Source: Myxococcota bacterium (GTDB lineage: Bacteria > Myxococcota > UBA727 > JAHDBA01). From it: 62,031 bases of DNA. Positions within the stretch are counted from its first letter, which is position 1. Every line of letters starts with the position of its first letter. The notes beneath the pieces were generated by a model that was not told where the DNA came from, made no database searches, and worked only from the letters and a program-made list of their open reading frames with translations. The translations under genes were made by a program, and so were the position numbers. The stretch lies in assembly GCA_020630615.1 (NCBI GenBank), contig JAHDBA010000006.1, positions 14,875-76,905 of the forward strand. Reading direction: 5' to 3'. Below, one piece after another: positions 34,940 to 44,700 of this stretch.

Positions 34940-35725
34940 TTATTCTGAATTCGCCTGACGCTGGCAACGAGTGTTGTCGTCTGAAACTACAATCGGTTCT
35001 GCACTTGTACAGTGGTTGTACGTTGCGTTGATTGTCGAGCCAGTCGAGTTGATGTTATCCTCATCACCGGTATTGCAGGTCTGACTTCTTTCGTCACCAA
35101 AAGCCAGCTCGCAAACACCATCTGAAATACCACAGCGACTTGAATCGGTGTCACCACCGCAATCGGGGTCAAGGATACCGCAACCACAATCACATCCATC
35201 GTTGGCATCATAAAAACTGTCATTGCAAAGCCATTCTGCTGGAACATCATCGCCGCCTTTGGCCTGTGCATCACGTTCTTCGATGACTTCACGGTTGATT
35301 GCCACACAGTATTTGATTGGCCGTTCACTGGGCGTAAACTCACCCTCTTCATCTTGTGTAAAACAGTCGGTGTCGGGGCTCCAGTCTTCACAACTCAAAC
35401 TCGAAAACGATGAGGCTTGTCTACAGGTGAACCCATCGACAGAAGAACAATCTTCATCACTCTCACACCGAAGCGCACAATAGGGACGCGAGTCATCGGT
35501 TGAAATACAAATTGCCGATGAACAGGACTCAAAGCGGACATTCTGCGCCATTTTGGCTAATCCTGTCCCTGTCTCTTCATCAACGCCATCAGGGATCGTC
35601 CCAAAGAGAACACGCACAATATCGGGGTTCTGCTCACTACACTGGCGCCCAATTTCAGGGTCGCTGGTACACGCACTCAGAAGTGTCCAAGTCAGTGCAG
35701 ACGAAAGTAGAGTAAGACGTTTCAT
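34940..35725 (-). CDS. Cysteine-rich lipoprotein with CDCGCG motif
   Basis: A 261-residue protein. ATG 35725 follows GGGA and gives the signal MKRLTLLSSALTWTLLSAC, with the lipobox Cys at 19. The mature protein is acidic with more than twenty cysteines. A striking block, YDANDGCDCGCGILDPDC, lies at about 177-194. To my recollection, a similar CDCGCG-x2-DPDC element recurs in secreted proteins of deltaproteobacteria. It is divergent (235 bp) from the first glt gene. Function unknown. Confidence 0.7.
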   Translation of the reverse strand: MKRLTLLSSALTWTLLSACTSDPEIGRQCSEQNPDIVRVLFGTIPDGVDEETGTGLAKMAQNVRFESCSSAICISTDDSRPYCALRCESDEDCSSVDGFTCRQASSFSSLSCEDWSPDTDCFTQDEEGEFTPSERPIKYCVAINREVIEERDAQAKGGDDVPAEWLCNDSFYDANDGCDCGCGILDPDCGGDTDSSRCGISDGVCELAFGDERSQTCNTGDEDNINSTGSTINATYNHCTSAEPIVVSDDNTRCQRQANSE

Positions 35726-35960
35726 GACAGTCCCTTGAATACGAGTTCTCAAAATGTTTCCTTACTTAAAGAGAGTAGCGCAGGATGAATATTAAAGACA
35801 AGAAGTGCATGCAACTTGCTTCAAAGATCGTGCTTTCATCCGAGCACTGCACAAAATGTGCCTCGCTTTGAGCTAATTGATTTGAAGCACGCTCAGAGCT
35901 TGATCCTCAATTTAACACTGGGTTACCCTTAATGCTGAACACTGATTCATTGGGAAGCGT

Positions 35961-36878
35961 ATGATTGAGTATTTTCTAAACCACCGAAATCGAGGCAGAC
36001 ATCGTCTCGGCGGTGGACGACAACTCAGGGGAACTCTGATGATGTGTGCCATACTCACCTCATTGTCGGTGAGTGCAGCGAAAGGCAAGGCAGATAAGGA
36101 GCTATCGAAACTTGAGAAAGAATCGATTGAGCAAGATGAACGAGGTGAAAGTGAATACCCAACCTTGGCAGAGCGTGTTGCATCGATCAGTCACCACCGA
36201 TTCTTGAAACGCAAGCGCTTTGAGCTGAGCCCCCATTTGGCTTTTACCACACAGGATGCCTTCTTCCGCAGATGGATGGTTGGAGCTCGCTTTGTCTACC
36301 ATTTTAACGAGTCCTTGTCCCTTGACCTGGGTGGGGATGCAGTTGTCATATCCCAACCGCTGGCATCGGTACGTTCGCCCGATGAGGATTTCTTAGAGCA
36401 GCAGCGTAACGGTTCGGGTGGTGGCAATTGCCCTACAGCATTCTTCGGGGACGCTGGAATCCGCGATGAGCGTTGCCCGCTTGGTGCTTTAGATTTAAGC
36501 CTTAGTTTTGCACCGCTCTACGGAAAGATGGCGCTTGCTGCAGAACGCGTTGTTCACTTCGATCTCTTTGGAAGTCTTGGTATCGGCGCACTTTTTGATG
36601 TGAATGCAGGGAACGACAGTGCTCAAACCCGAGCCCTGGTTGGCTCGCAAGGTTTTGGGTTCAACCCGGCACTGGTGATTGGCGGCGGTACACGTATCAT
36701 TCTCAATCGATTCTTCGCGATCCGTCTGGACTTTAAAGATTATATGATTCTCGATAAGCTTCGTGGTGATTCTGGTGTTCAGGTTAGAAACTTTATTAGT
36801 TTTCACTTTGGCGCTTCTTTCTTCTTTCCCCTTGGTTTTGAACATCCGCAAAACCTTCGTAGCGGGGTGACGCCATGA
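35961..36878 (+). CDS. gltB: Outer-membrane beta-barrel, GltB-like
   Basis: A 305-residue protein with a signal peptide (cleavage after SLSVSA) and a polar stalk to about residue 75. A C-terminal myxobacterial-type beta-barrel follows, with the shared block RFLKRKRFELS and a closing FHFGASFFFPLGFE. It is a tandem paralogue of the next gene. In M. xanthus GltA and GltB are paired outer-membrane barrels needed for gliding and precede gltC, the same order as here. GltB versus GltA is assigned by order only. It opens the 26-kb cluster and its stop overlaps the next start (ATGA). Confidence 0.78.
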   Translation: MIEYFLNHRNRGRHRLGGGRQLRGTLMMCAILTSLSVSAAKGKADKELSKLEKESIEQDERGESEYPTLAERVASISHHRFLKRKRFELSPHLAFTTQDAFFRRWMVGARFVYHFNESLSLDLGGDAVVISQPLASVRSPDEDFLEQQRNGSGGGNCPTAFFGDAGIRDERCPLGALDLSLSFAPLYGKMALAAERVVHFDLFGSLGIGALFDVNAGNDSAQTRALVGSQGFGFNPALVIGGGTRIILNRFFAIRLDFKDYMILDKLRGDSGVQVRNFISFHFGASFFFPLGFEHPQNLRSGVTP

Positions 36879-37825
36879 GAACGTTTGCAAACAAAGTGTT
36901 CAAGAAAACTTTGCCCCAATTGATGGGTTGTCGCGCGGGCGAGCTTGCAAGGCTTTGGGCCTTCATGAGTTTCGTTTTTCTAAGCGTATCGCTCTCAGCA
37001 GTTGCGGAAGAGGAGTTCAGTTTTGACGGTGATGATCTTGAAGATGAGCTTGAAGAACTCGACCGAAAGCAAGGCGTCGACTCCGATGAAGTGGAGAAAC
37101 GAAAACGTAAGGCTCGAAAAAAGAAAAAAGAAGTTGGTGGTGGAGACTTTGGTTCGGCCGATGAAGCTGAAGAGGGCAGTGTTCATCTCACGCGATACGA
37201 CCGTGTGAAATCCATTAGTCGGAAAAAATTCCTGAAACGAAAGCGTTTTGAGCTCTCAACCAATCTTGCAGTCAATATTAACGACGCCTATTTTCAGCAT
37301 GTGATGGCAGGCCTACGCGGAACCTATCATATCACAGACGGCTTTGCGCTTGAGCTGGGTGGGCTGGCCAATCTTCTCCCTTATAGTGGCCAGGCAACAT
37401 CCCTAAATGTGGTCGGTTATCAGCTTTCACATATTTTGAATGAAGGGCGCTTTCATGGTGTGGTCGATCTTGGTTTTACCTTCTCTCCAATCTACGGAAA
37501 GTTCGCCGTCATGGGTGACAATATTACGCATTTTGATGTCTTTGTGAGCAGTGGACTTGGCCTTGCAATTGATGGTAACGATGGGAGCGCCTTTCGTGCG
37601 GGCGAGGTGGGGCTCAATCCAGCTTGGGAAATCGGAGTTGGTGCTCGAGTGTTCGTGAACCGATGGTTGGCTGTTCGCGCCGAGCTGCGTGACTACATTT
37701 ACAACTTAAAGAAGAATCAGTTTTCGGTACGCCAAGATGTTCTTGTCTTTCAGTTGGGAGCAAGCTTCTTTTTTCCTCTTGGTTTTGATTATGAGATTGC
37801 GGGTGCAGAGGTGGTGGACGAATGA
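36875..37825 (+). CDS. gltA: Outer-membrane beta-barrel, GltA-like
   Basis: A 316-residue paralogue of the preceding barrel (FLKRKRFELS and GASFFFPLGF shared). After signal cleavage (SLSAVA) the mature chain begins EEEFSFDGDD, continues strongly acidic, and then has a basic run (KRKRKARKKKK at about 71-81) before the barrel starts near 115. It is translationally coupled on both sides by ATGA overlaps. The likely role is outer-membrane pore or platform of the Glt complex. The A/B naming follows gene order. Confidence 0.78.
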   Translation: MRTFANKVFKKTLPQLMGCRAGELARLWAFMSFVFLSVSLSAVAEEEFSFDGDDLEDELEELDRKQGVDSDEVEKRKRKARKKKKEVGGGDFGSADEAEEGSVHLTRYDRVKSISRKKFLKRKRFELSTNLAVNINDAYFQHVMAGLRGTYHITDGFALELGGLANLLPYSGQATSLNVVGYQLSHILNEGRFHGVVDLGFTFSPIYGKFAVMGDNITHFDVFVSSGLGLAIDGNDGSAFRAGEVGLNPAWEIGVGARVFVNRWLAVRAELRDYIYNLKKNQFSVRQDVLVFQLGASFFFPLGFDYEIAGAEVVDE

Positions 37826-39804
37826 ATTTGAAAAGAACGACATCATCGTCCCGAAGGCTCTTATCAAAAGTTCTGGTGTTGGGGACATCTCTTTCCATGC
37901 TTTCAATCCCGCTTTATGCAGAGGACGACTTCTCGTTTGAAGTTTTGGATGCGAAAGTACAAAACAAAAGCGGACACGCAATCGATACTTCAATTCGCGC
38001 AATGGAACGGGGCGATCACGAGGCGGCACTGCTGGGTTTTCAGCGTTCAATACGCTCAAAGAAAACATCTCGAAAGCAAAAGTGGGAAGCAGAATACCAA
38101 ATTGCTAAAACCTATTACCGAATGGGGAACTTTCATGCAGCCCTGCATCAATTCGGTACCATTTTGGATGCCGGAAAAAAACACAGCTATTTTGAAAAGT
38201 CTCAGGAGTGGCTCATCTACCTTGCGCAAAAGCTTGAAGATAAGGGCGCGGTTCTGAGTGAGATTGCTGCGAGTGTTGAGAAAGATGGGATTTCTGCTGA
38301 CGGGCAGGCTGAACTTAACTTTCTTCTTTCGAAGCACTATTTTGCGATGGCACTGGACAGCGGTGAGCTGGACACAAGTGGCTACGAATATGCCGAAGAG
38401 CAAGAAGACCGCACTTTTGAGTTCAGTGACAGTGATTTGAACCAAGCTGGCGATGAAAATGACGATGAAGGTTTTGAGTTTGACGATGATGACCTTGGCG
38501 GTGGCGATCGTATTTTGATTGCGAAGCGATCTTCACGCAAGAAGCGGTCTGGCAAGAGCAGTCGGAGACGTAGGTCGACGCGGAAGTCAACGAAGAGTCA
38601 AGCAGAGAAAAAGAGTAGCAACATCTCTTTTGGAGACCCTACCGAATCTTTCTCTGGGAAAGAACGAAATACAACGCGAGTTGTCCGTCAGAAATTCCTT
38701 GAGGCTGAAAGTGCTCTCAAAGAAAGTGTTAAGTTTGCGTCGAAAGTTCCGAAGAAAAATCGTTTCTACACCAAGGCTCTCTACGTCAAAGGGCTCGGAC
38801 AATATGCTCTTGGACTTTTCGAAGAAAGCGTTGAGACCTTCAGGCGTGTTGTGCGCGAGACCCACCCAAAAGAAGGCAGTCAGAAGAACCCAGAGCTGCG
38901 AGAAATGGCCTTCTTTTCTTTGGCGCGTGTCCACTATCAGTTTCAACAGTTTCGCTATGCACTTTTTTATTACGACCGTGTGAGCCGAGACTCACGCAAC
39001 TGGTTGGATGCAATCTTTGAATCCGCGTGGGCCAACTTTAGAATGGGGCAGTATGAAAAGTCGCTGGGGAATCTTGTAACATTGCAGGCACCTTTTTTCG
39101 AAAACGAGTACTACCCTGAGCGCGATATCCTAAAAGCGATAACCTTCTACCAAAATTGTCGCTATCCGGAGGCGAGGACCTTTCTCAAAAGTTTTAAAGA
39201 GCGTTACACTCCGGTTCTTGAAGATATCGAATCGTTGCAGGAGCGCGACCCGAATCAATTGCTTGAACACTTTGTCAAACTTGAGCAAGAGCTTGAAGGA
39301 GCCGATGAATATTCTCAAGATTCTCGACTCTCTGCGAATGCGCGACTTGTGCGTCTCGCGCTTTCAGACAAGAGGGTTGCTCAGCTTCGCTCAGCCCTCG
39401 TGGAGATTGACAACGAACTCGAATCTCTTGGTGGTTTACCACAAAATTTTAGAAAAGGTCTTGGCGCGGGTGCCCTTGATGCGAACGAAAAACGCCGAAA
39501 AGAAGTCGTCAATCGCGCGGGGAACCTGCTTGAAAGTAAGCTCAAAATTGAGAGCGATTTTCTACGTGGTTTGGCTTCAAAACTTGTTCGTATCGAGTTT
39601 GAGATTGCCAAAGGGGAAAAGAGTGGATTGGAAGCTCAACTGCGAAATGAAGGCCAGGCCGTCCCCTTAAAGGACTACCGCTACAGTGTCGCCACGGATG
39701 ATGAGCGTGTCTACTACCCATTCGATGGAGAATACTGGCGTGACGAGCTTGGTACCTACGAGTACACACTCACACGCGGGTGTCGCGAGGCAAATGCATC
39801 ATGA
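37822..39804 (+). CDS. gltC: Periplasmic TPR protein, GltC-like
   Basis: A 660-residue secreted protein with cleavage after IPLYA, so the mature chain begins EDDFSFE. TPR-like repeats cover about 50-130 and 290-450, and a long helical region follows to 620. Between the TPR blocks lies an unusual polyampholyte. It comprises acidic-aromatic patches (TFEFSDSD at about 198 and FEFDDDDLGGG at about 216) and then a very basic Lys/Arg/Ser tract (about 233-264). In M. xanthus GltC is the periplasmic TPR partner of the GltA/GltB barrels. It overlaps both neighbours by ATGA. Confidence 0.78.
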   Translation: MNLKRTTSSSRRLLSKVLVLGTSLSMLSIPLYAEDDFSFEVLDAKVQNKSGHAIDTSIRAMERGDHEAALLGFQRSIRSKKTSRKQKWEAEYQIAKTYYRMGNFHAALHQFGTILDAGKKHSYFEKSQEWLIYLAQKLEDKGAVLSEIAASVEKDGISADGQAELNFLLSKHYFAMALDSGELDTSGYEYAEEQEDRTFEFSDSDLNQAGDENDDEGFEFDDDDLGGGDRILIAKRSSRKKRSGKSSRRRRSTRKSTKSQAEKKSSNISFGDPTESFSGKERNTTRVVRQKFLEAESALKESVKFASKVPKKNRFYTKALYVKGLGQYALGLFEESVETFRRVVRETHPKEGSQKNPELREMAFFSLARVHYQFQQFRYALFYYDRVSRDSRNWLDAIFESAWANFRMGQYEKSLGNLVTLQAPFFENEYYPERDILKAITFYQNCRYPEARTFLKSFKERYTPVLEDIESLQERDPNQLLEHFVKLEQELEGADEYSQDSRLSANARLVRLALSDKRVAQLRSALVEIDNELESLGGLPQNFRKGLGAGALDANEKRRKEVVNRAGNLLESKLKIESDFLRGLASKLVRIEFEIAKGEKSGLEAQLRNEGQAVPLKDYRYSVATDDERVYYPFDGEYWRDELGTYEYTLTRGCREANAS

Positions 39805-42800
39805 AGTATCAACCTTTCAGCAACTACAATCCTCTCTTCTCGCTCGTGTTATGTATTGGCGCGATTTTGATTGTTTCCACTCACACGCACGCAGAAGTGT
39901 CCAAGCGAGGGAACCGCGTCCCGACTGTCGTTCAAGAAACACAGCGTGAAGCAAAAAAAGAGGAGAGCTCTCGACCCAATCTTGAATATCGAGATTACGG
40001 AATTCGTCGTATTGAAATTAAAGTTGAGCAGAAAAGAAGAGAGTTAATCGGGATGCTGGATGAAATCCTGGCCGGTGACCCGCCACGAACCGAACGTCCG
40101 GATATTCTCTTTCAAAAAGCAGAGCTCCTTATGGAGGAGTCCCAATTTCATTTCTTCAATGGGATGGCACTCGACGATGACCTGAGTGCTGCTGAGGCCA
40201 AAGGACTTCGTTCGAAAGTTAAGAGCTTGAATGTAAAGAAAAAGAAGGAACTTAAAAAATCGCGAGACTGGATTCGTAAAGCGGTGATCCTTTTCACTGA
40301 GATTGAAAGAGACCACCCGGATTATCCACGGCTCCCGGACGTGCTTTTCTCTCTTGGACGTGCATATTGGGATGCACAATCGTACCCCAAAGCTCTTCAG
40401 ACCTATCGAAAAATCATTAAGGAACACCCGAAATCGCAGTATGTTCCAGATTCGTGGTTGGCCTTTGGCGAATATTACTTTGAGTATGCGGACGAGGGTG
40501 ACCGCAACTTGGATAAAGCACTCTCCGCTTACACAAGTGCCACACAGTTTGAAGACTCCATGAGTTATGGATACGCACTCTATAAAAAGGGGTGGGTTGA
40601 GTTTAATATGGGGCGCTACGAAGATGCCGCTGAAGGCTTTAAATCTGTAGTCCTTTATTCGGATATCAACAGCGAACTTTTGGGTAAGCGAAAGGTCGCC
40701 CTTGCGAAGGAAGCACGTCGTGATTATGTGTTGGCCTATACCCGTTTTGGGAGTGGGGAAGCGGCAAAGAACGACTTCAAAAAATTGTCCAAAAATGAGG
40801 ATGATTTATTCTCAATGTTGGAGCGAGCTGCCGAGCTCTATTATGGAGACGGTCAGGACCGTTCTGCGATTGCATGCTTTCAAAACTTAATAAAAATGAA
40901 GCAAGGCAACATTCGCAACCCAGTGTATCAAGGGAAAATTGTCAAAGCGGTCAATCGAATTGGGACAAAAGATCAGGTCGTCGGCCAAAGTAAGCGTTTG
41001 GTTGAAATGTTGAATGCCTCTTCGGAGCGTGTCCGTACGATAAAACCGGGGACAACGCGTTATGAGATTGCCCAAGGGGAACTTGAAGAAGCGGAACGCG
41101 TAGCCGACAACATACTGCGTTCGTACAGTACGACTTGGCACAACGAAGCTCAGAAAACGAATGAAGCGGATACCTTTGATAATGCCCAAGAAATGTACGA
41201 GCTTTACCTGGGACACTTTGCAGACCGCAAAGAAGCGTACGAAATGCGATTTTTCTATGCCGAACTTCTATACCATCAGAAGTCGTACTTAAAGGCTGCT
41301 AAAGCGTACGAGCAGGTCTTTCTAGCTGACGCGAAAGGGAAGTGGCGTGAAAGTGCGGCTGCAGATTCAATGCGTGCGTACGACCAACTTGTCGCTGAAT
41401 ACGATACGAAAGAAGGTGCAGCCGAGGCACAGGCACTTAAGGACGACCCAAAGCTTGCACTGACCCAACGCAAAATTCCCGAAGTTAAAGCCGCGTATGT
41501 CAAAGCCAGTCAACGCTATGTGGATGCATATCCCAAAGGTGACGAAGCTGCTGAAGCCAAATATACGATTGCAAGGATCCCTTATGGGTATGGTCATTTT
41601 GATGAGGCCTTGCCGGGCTTCGAGCGGGTAATTGCTGAACACCCAAAGCATATTCGTGCAATTCAGTCCGCGAATCTTATTTTAGACACCTACAACGTCA
41701 AAAAAGATTGGACGACCTTAAATACAAGAGCTCGAAAGTTTCGTACCAACCGCACCTTAATGAAAGATGAAGAACTCAAAGGGAACGTGCAAAAAATCAT
41801 AGAGCAGGCTTCATTCAAGGCGATTCGAAATCAAGAAGAGAGTGGTGATTTTAAAGGTGCCGCAAAGTCGTATGAAAAATATGCGCGAGAGTTTCCAGAG
41901 GGTGAATATTCAGATGAAGCCTTGGCCAATGGAGCATCGATGTGGGTCAAGACCGGCAATACCGGCGCTGCGATTAAAGCCCGGAAGAAACTCTTGGAAC
42001 TTTATCCTGAAAGCGAGCTTGTCCCTGATCAAATGATGAGTTTGTCTTCTTTGTATGAGTCCAATGTCGAGTTTGCCAAAGCTGCTTACTGGCAAGAGAA
42101 GTTTGCCGACAAGTATCCAAAAGATCCACGTTCTCAAGATGCACTATTGAACGCGTCAATCTATCGCGAAGGCACGGGGGATGTGGCTGGTGCAATTAAA
42201 GATAGAAAGAAATATATTGAACGCTATAAAAACGATGAATCGGCACTCGAAGCTGCCTTTCAAATTCCGAATGCCTATGAACGCGCTGGCGAGAAATCAA
42301 AAGCGGCAGCAGCTTATGTTGGTTTTGCGAAAACATGGTTTGGGAAAAGCGGTGCGAAAGCGATTCAAGCGCAATATCGTGCACACCGTCTTTATCAGGG
42401 GCGTTCGAAAACGAAAGCTGCCTCGAGTTTTGCAACGCTGAAAGCGATGGTTGCGAAGTACGGTAAGGTTCGAGGGGACGACGATCTTGCACGTGATGCA
42501 ATCGCTTTTGTTGCCTTTGAAAACGCAGAAAGTGTGTTTAAGGCATACAAAAAGAAGAAGATCGCAAAGCCGGATCAGCCAAAAACCTTCCAGCGCAGTG
42601 TGAAATCCAAACAAAAAGGTCGCGAAAAAGTCATTGCTGCATACACGAAGGTGGTAAAAATCGGGAGCCCCGAATGGGCCGTCGCAAGTTTATACCAGGC
42701 TGGGGCAGTGCATTTGCACCTGATAGAAGCGTTTAAGAAGGTTCCAGCGCCGAGAGGTTTTAATCGAGAGCAGTCTCAACTTTTTAAAGACACGATGGCT

Positions 42801-43124
42801 GAACAGACCTATCCCATCGAAGATGAAGCGGTATCCGCGTTTGGTTTGTGTGCAAAGGAAAGCGCTCGATTTGGTGTGTCGACAAAATATACCAAGAAGT
42901 GTATCACGCGCGCGCAGGAGTTGCGACCGGATGCCTATCCCGATGTGTCTCGAGACAAGTTTAAGTCGAGTCAAGAGCTTGAGCATAAACGTTTAATGCA
43001 AGCGAGCGGTTTGGTGATCGAAGAACCAAGCAGTGCAGAACTGACAAAAAGAGTTCAAGGCACTGCTCCGCAACGTAAGCAGAGAAAAGAGGCTTCAAAC
43101 GATTCAAATGGAGGCGCTTCATGA
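39801..43124 (+). CDS. gltD: Large periplasmic TPR protein, GltD/AgmU-like
   Basis: A 1,107-residue secreted TPR protein. I use the ATG at 39801, which overlaps the gltC stop, rather than the GTG at 39780, because it starts a proper signal peptide (cleavage near THTHA). TPR-type helix pairs run almost the full length, for example YPKALQTYRKIIKEHP, NMGRYEDAAEGFKSV, FDEALPGFERVIAEHP and FKGAAKSYEKYAREFP. M. xanthus AgmU/GltD is a TPR protein of similar size in the periplasm that traces the helical gliding machinery. The size, order and next gene (AglT/GltE-like) all agree. Confidence 0.82.
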   Translation: MKYQPFSNYNPLFSLVLCIGAILIVSTHTHAEVSKRGNRVPTVVQETQREAKKEESSRPNLEYRDYGIRRIEIKVEQKRRELIGMLDEILAGDPPRTERPDILFQKAELLMEESQFHFFNGMALDDDLSAAEAKGLRSKVKSLNVKKKKELKKSRDWIRKAVILFTEIERDHPDYPRLPDVLFSLGRAYWDAQSYPKALQTYRKIIKEHPKSQYVPDSWLAFGEYYFEYADEGDRNLDKALSAYTSATQFEDSMSYGYALYKKGWVEFNMGRYEDAAEGFKSVVLYSDINSELLGKRKVALAKEARRDYVLAYTRFGSGEAAKNDFKKLSKNEDDLFSMLERAAELYYGDGQDRSAIACFQNLIKMKQGNIRNPVYQGKIVKAVNRIGTKDQVVGQSKRLVEMLNASSERVRTIKPGTTRYEIAQGELEEAERVADNILRSYSTTWHNEAQKTNEADTFDNAQEMYELYLGHFADRKEAYEMRFFYAELLYHQKSYLKAAKAYEQVFLADAKGKWRESAAADSMRAYDQLVAEYDTKEGAAEAQALKDDPKLALTQRKIPEVKAAYVKASQRYVDAYPKGDEAAEAKYTIARIPYGYGHFDEALPGFERVIAEHPKHIRAIQSANLILDTYNVKKDWTTLNTRARKFRTNRTLMKDEELKGNVQKIIEQASFKAIRNQEESGDFKGAAKSYEKYAREFPEGEYSDEALANGASMWVKTGNTGAAIKARKKLLELYPESELVPDQMMSLSSLYESNVEFAKAAYWQEKFADKYPKDPRSQDALLNASIYREGTGDVAGAIKDRKKYIERYKNDESALEAAFQIPNAYERAGEKSKAAAAYVGFAKTWFGKSGAKAIQAQYRAHRLYQGRSKTKAASSFATLKAMVAKYGKVRGDDDLARDAIAFVAFENAESVFKAYKKKKIAKPDQPKTFQRSVKSKQKGREKVIAAYTKVVKIGSPEWAVASLYQAGAVHLHLIEAFKKVPAPRGFNREQSQLFKDTMAEQTYPIEDEAVSAFGLCAKESARFGVSTKYTKKCITRAQELRPDAYPDVSRDKFKSSQELEHKRLMQASGLVIEEPSSAELTKRVQGTAPQRKQRKEASNDSNGGAS

Positions 43125-44632
43125 GACTCTTGAAAGTGAATATGCGAATAGCGCTCATGCTAAACATCGTCGTGTCCTTATCAAGTGTCTTTGCAGGGTG
43201 TTCGACGACATCGAAATCAAAAAATTCATCCTCTTTGCGGAATGCGCAAGAAGTCACGGAGCTTCCAGAGCTCAAGTTGAGTCAGCGCGAGGGTGAAGGC
43301 GATGAAGAATTCCAACGGCGCGTAACATCACGAAGTGCGTTTCGAGAGGGGATCGCTATCGCTGCCAACAACCCTAAAAGCTCCAAAGCGGCGAAAGCAT
43401 TTCAAAGGGCCGCAGAGGTCGACCCAGAGTTTGGCTGGCCCAACTTTAATTTGGGGGTCCTCGCAGAAGCGAGTTCGAATGTGAGTGAGGCGAAGCAACA
43501 TTATAAAGATGCGTTGGAGGCCAATGCAAAAGTTGACCCTGCCGTGCAAAACTTGGGTAGCCTGCTCGTATCAGAAGGGCGCGAAGACGCGGCACGTTCA
43601 CTTTTTGAAAATGCGATTCTTGAGAACCCAACCGGCCCTTCAGGGTATACTGGGCTTGGCTTTTTATATCTCAACGATGGTCAGTATTCGAAGGCTGAAT
43701 CCATGGCCAAAGACGCACTCAGGTACGATGCTGGGAACTTTGATGCCTATCGCATTCTCGCACTCGTGACTGCCGAAACTAAGCGAGCCCAAGAAAGCTA
43801 TTTGTATACCCTAAAGGCCGAGCAATTAGGTTTATCGCATCCCGATATTCAATATGCGAAGGGACTGATGGCACTGAATGCGGGTCGTGAAGATGAAGGC
43901 CGTTTATTGCTTAAAGACTTGCTTGAGAAGGAACCTTCGTATTTTAGCGCTGAAGAAAAGATGCTTGAAGTTGCACTGAAAGCGCAAGATTGGCCGAGTG
44001 TTGAAGATTTGATGACCAAAAGAGCCAAGCGAGGTGATGCATCAGCGCAGACGTTGAATACGTTGGGGGTTGCGCTGAAAGCTCAAGGCAAAAACGATCA
44101 GGCAAAGTCGATGTTTGAGAAAGCAATTGCCCTTGATGCAGATGAGAGTGAGGCGTACTGGAACCTCGCATTGGTGAATCTGGAAAACCTGGATTCGCCT
44201 GAAGCAGCCGAGAAAGCGCTCGATGCATATGTGGCGCGAGAACCGCGTGCAGGTCGGGAGGCTTCTCAACTGTCAAAAGATATCAAAATGATGCTGCAAG
44301 CCAAAGCAGATGAAGAACGCATGATGCGCGAGATGAAAGAAGCTGAAGAAGCTGAGGCAAGAGCACAAGCAGAAGCAGAAGGTGCGGGTGCGAATGAAGA
44401 GGATTCGTCTTCTGCGATGGAAGACGACGTTGATTCACAGGCAGAAGCGAAAGCCGAACGCGCGGCAGAGCTCGCACAAGATGAAAGAGCCCGTGCGAAA
44501 AAGCGTGCAAGGGCGAAACGGAAACGCGCTGCCGCGAAACGAAAAGCAAGCACGCAAAAGAAAGATGAAAAGAAGACGGCGAAGCCCGCGAAGAAAACAC
44601 AGCCCTCGGGCGGCGATGAATTCTTTGATTAG
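43121..44632 (+). CDS. gltE: TPR lipoprotein, GltE/AglT-like
   Basis: A 503-residue lipoprotein (lipobox SVFAGC, Cys27) with about eight TPRs between 80 and 380 (for example PAVQNLGSLLVSEGREDAAR and DESEAYWNLALVNLENL). A Glu/Ala-rich helix follows at about 390-450, then a strongly basic Lys/Arg/Ala tail (about 455-495) ending GGDEFFD. M. xanthus AglT/GltE is likewise a TPR lipoprotein encoded next to AgmU/GltD. The ATG overlaps the gltD stop. The basic tail might bind peptidoglycan or acidic partner proteins; this is inference. Confidence 0.82.
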   Translation: MRLLKVNMRIALMLNIVVSLSSVFAGCSTTSKSKNSSSLRNAQEVTELPELKLSQREGEGDEEFQRRVTSRSAFREGIAIAANNPKSSKAAKAFQRAAEVDPEFGWPNFNLGVLAEASSNVSEAKQHYKDALEANAKVDPAVQNLGSLLVSEGREDAARSLFENAILENPTGPSGYTGLGFLYLNDGQYSKAESMAKDALRYDAGNFDAYRILALVTAETKRAQESYLYTLKAEQLGLSHPDIQYAKGLMALNAGREDEGRLLLKDLLEKEPSYFSAEEKMLEVALKAQDWPSVEDLMTKRAKRGDASAQTLNTLGVALKAQGKNDQAKSMFEKAIALDADESEAYWNLALVNLENLDSPEAAEKALDAYVAREPRAGREASQLSKDIKMMLQAKADEERMMREMKEAEEAEARAQAEAEGAGANEEDSSSAMEDDVDSQAEAKAERAAELAQDERARAKKRARAKRKRAAAKRKASTQKKDEKKTAKPAKKTQPSGGDEFFD

Positions 44633-44700
44633 TTTGAATTGAGGCGTCTGACGTCGACAGGTTGTTGAGTACTATTGAGATTGAGGTCAGGGAGTTGGGT

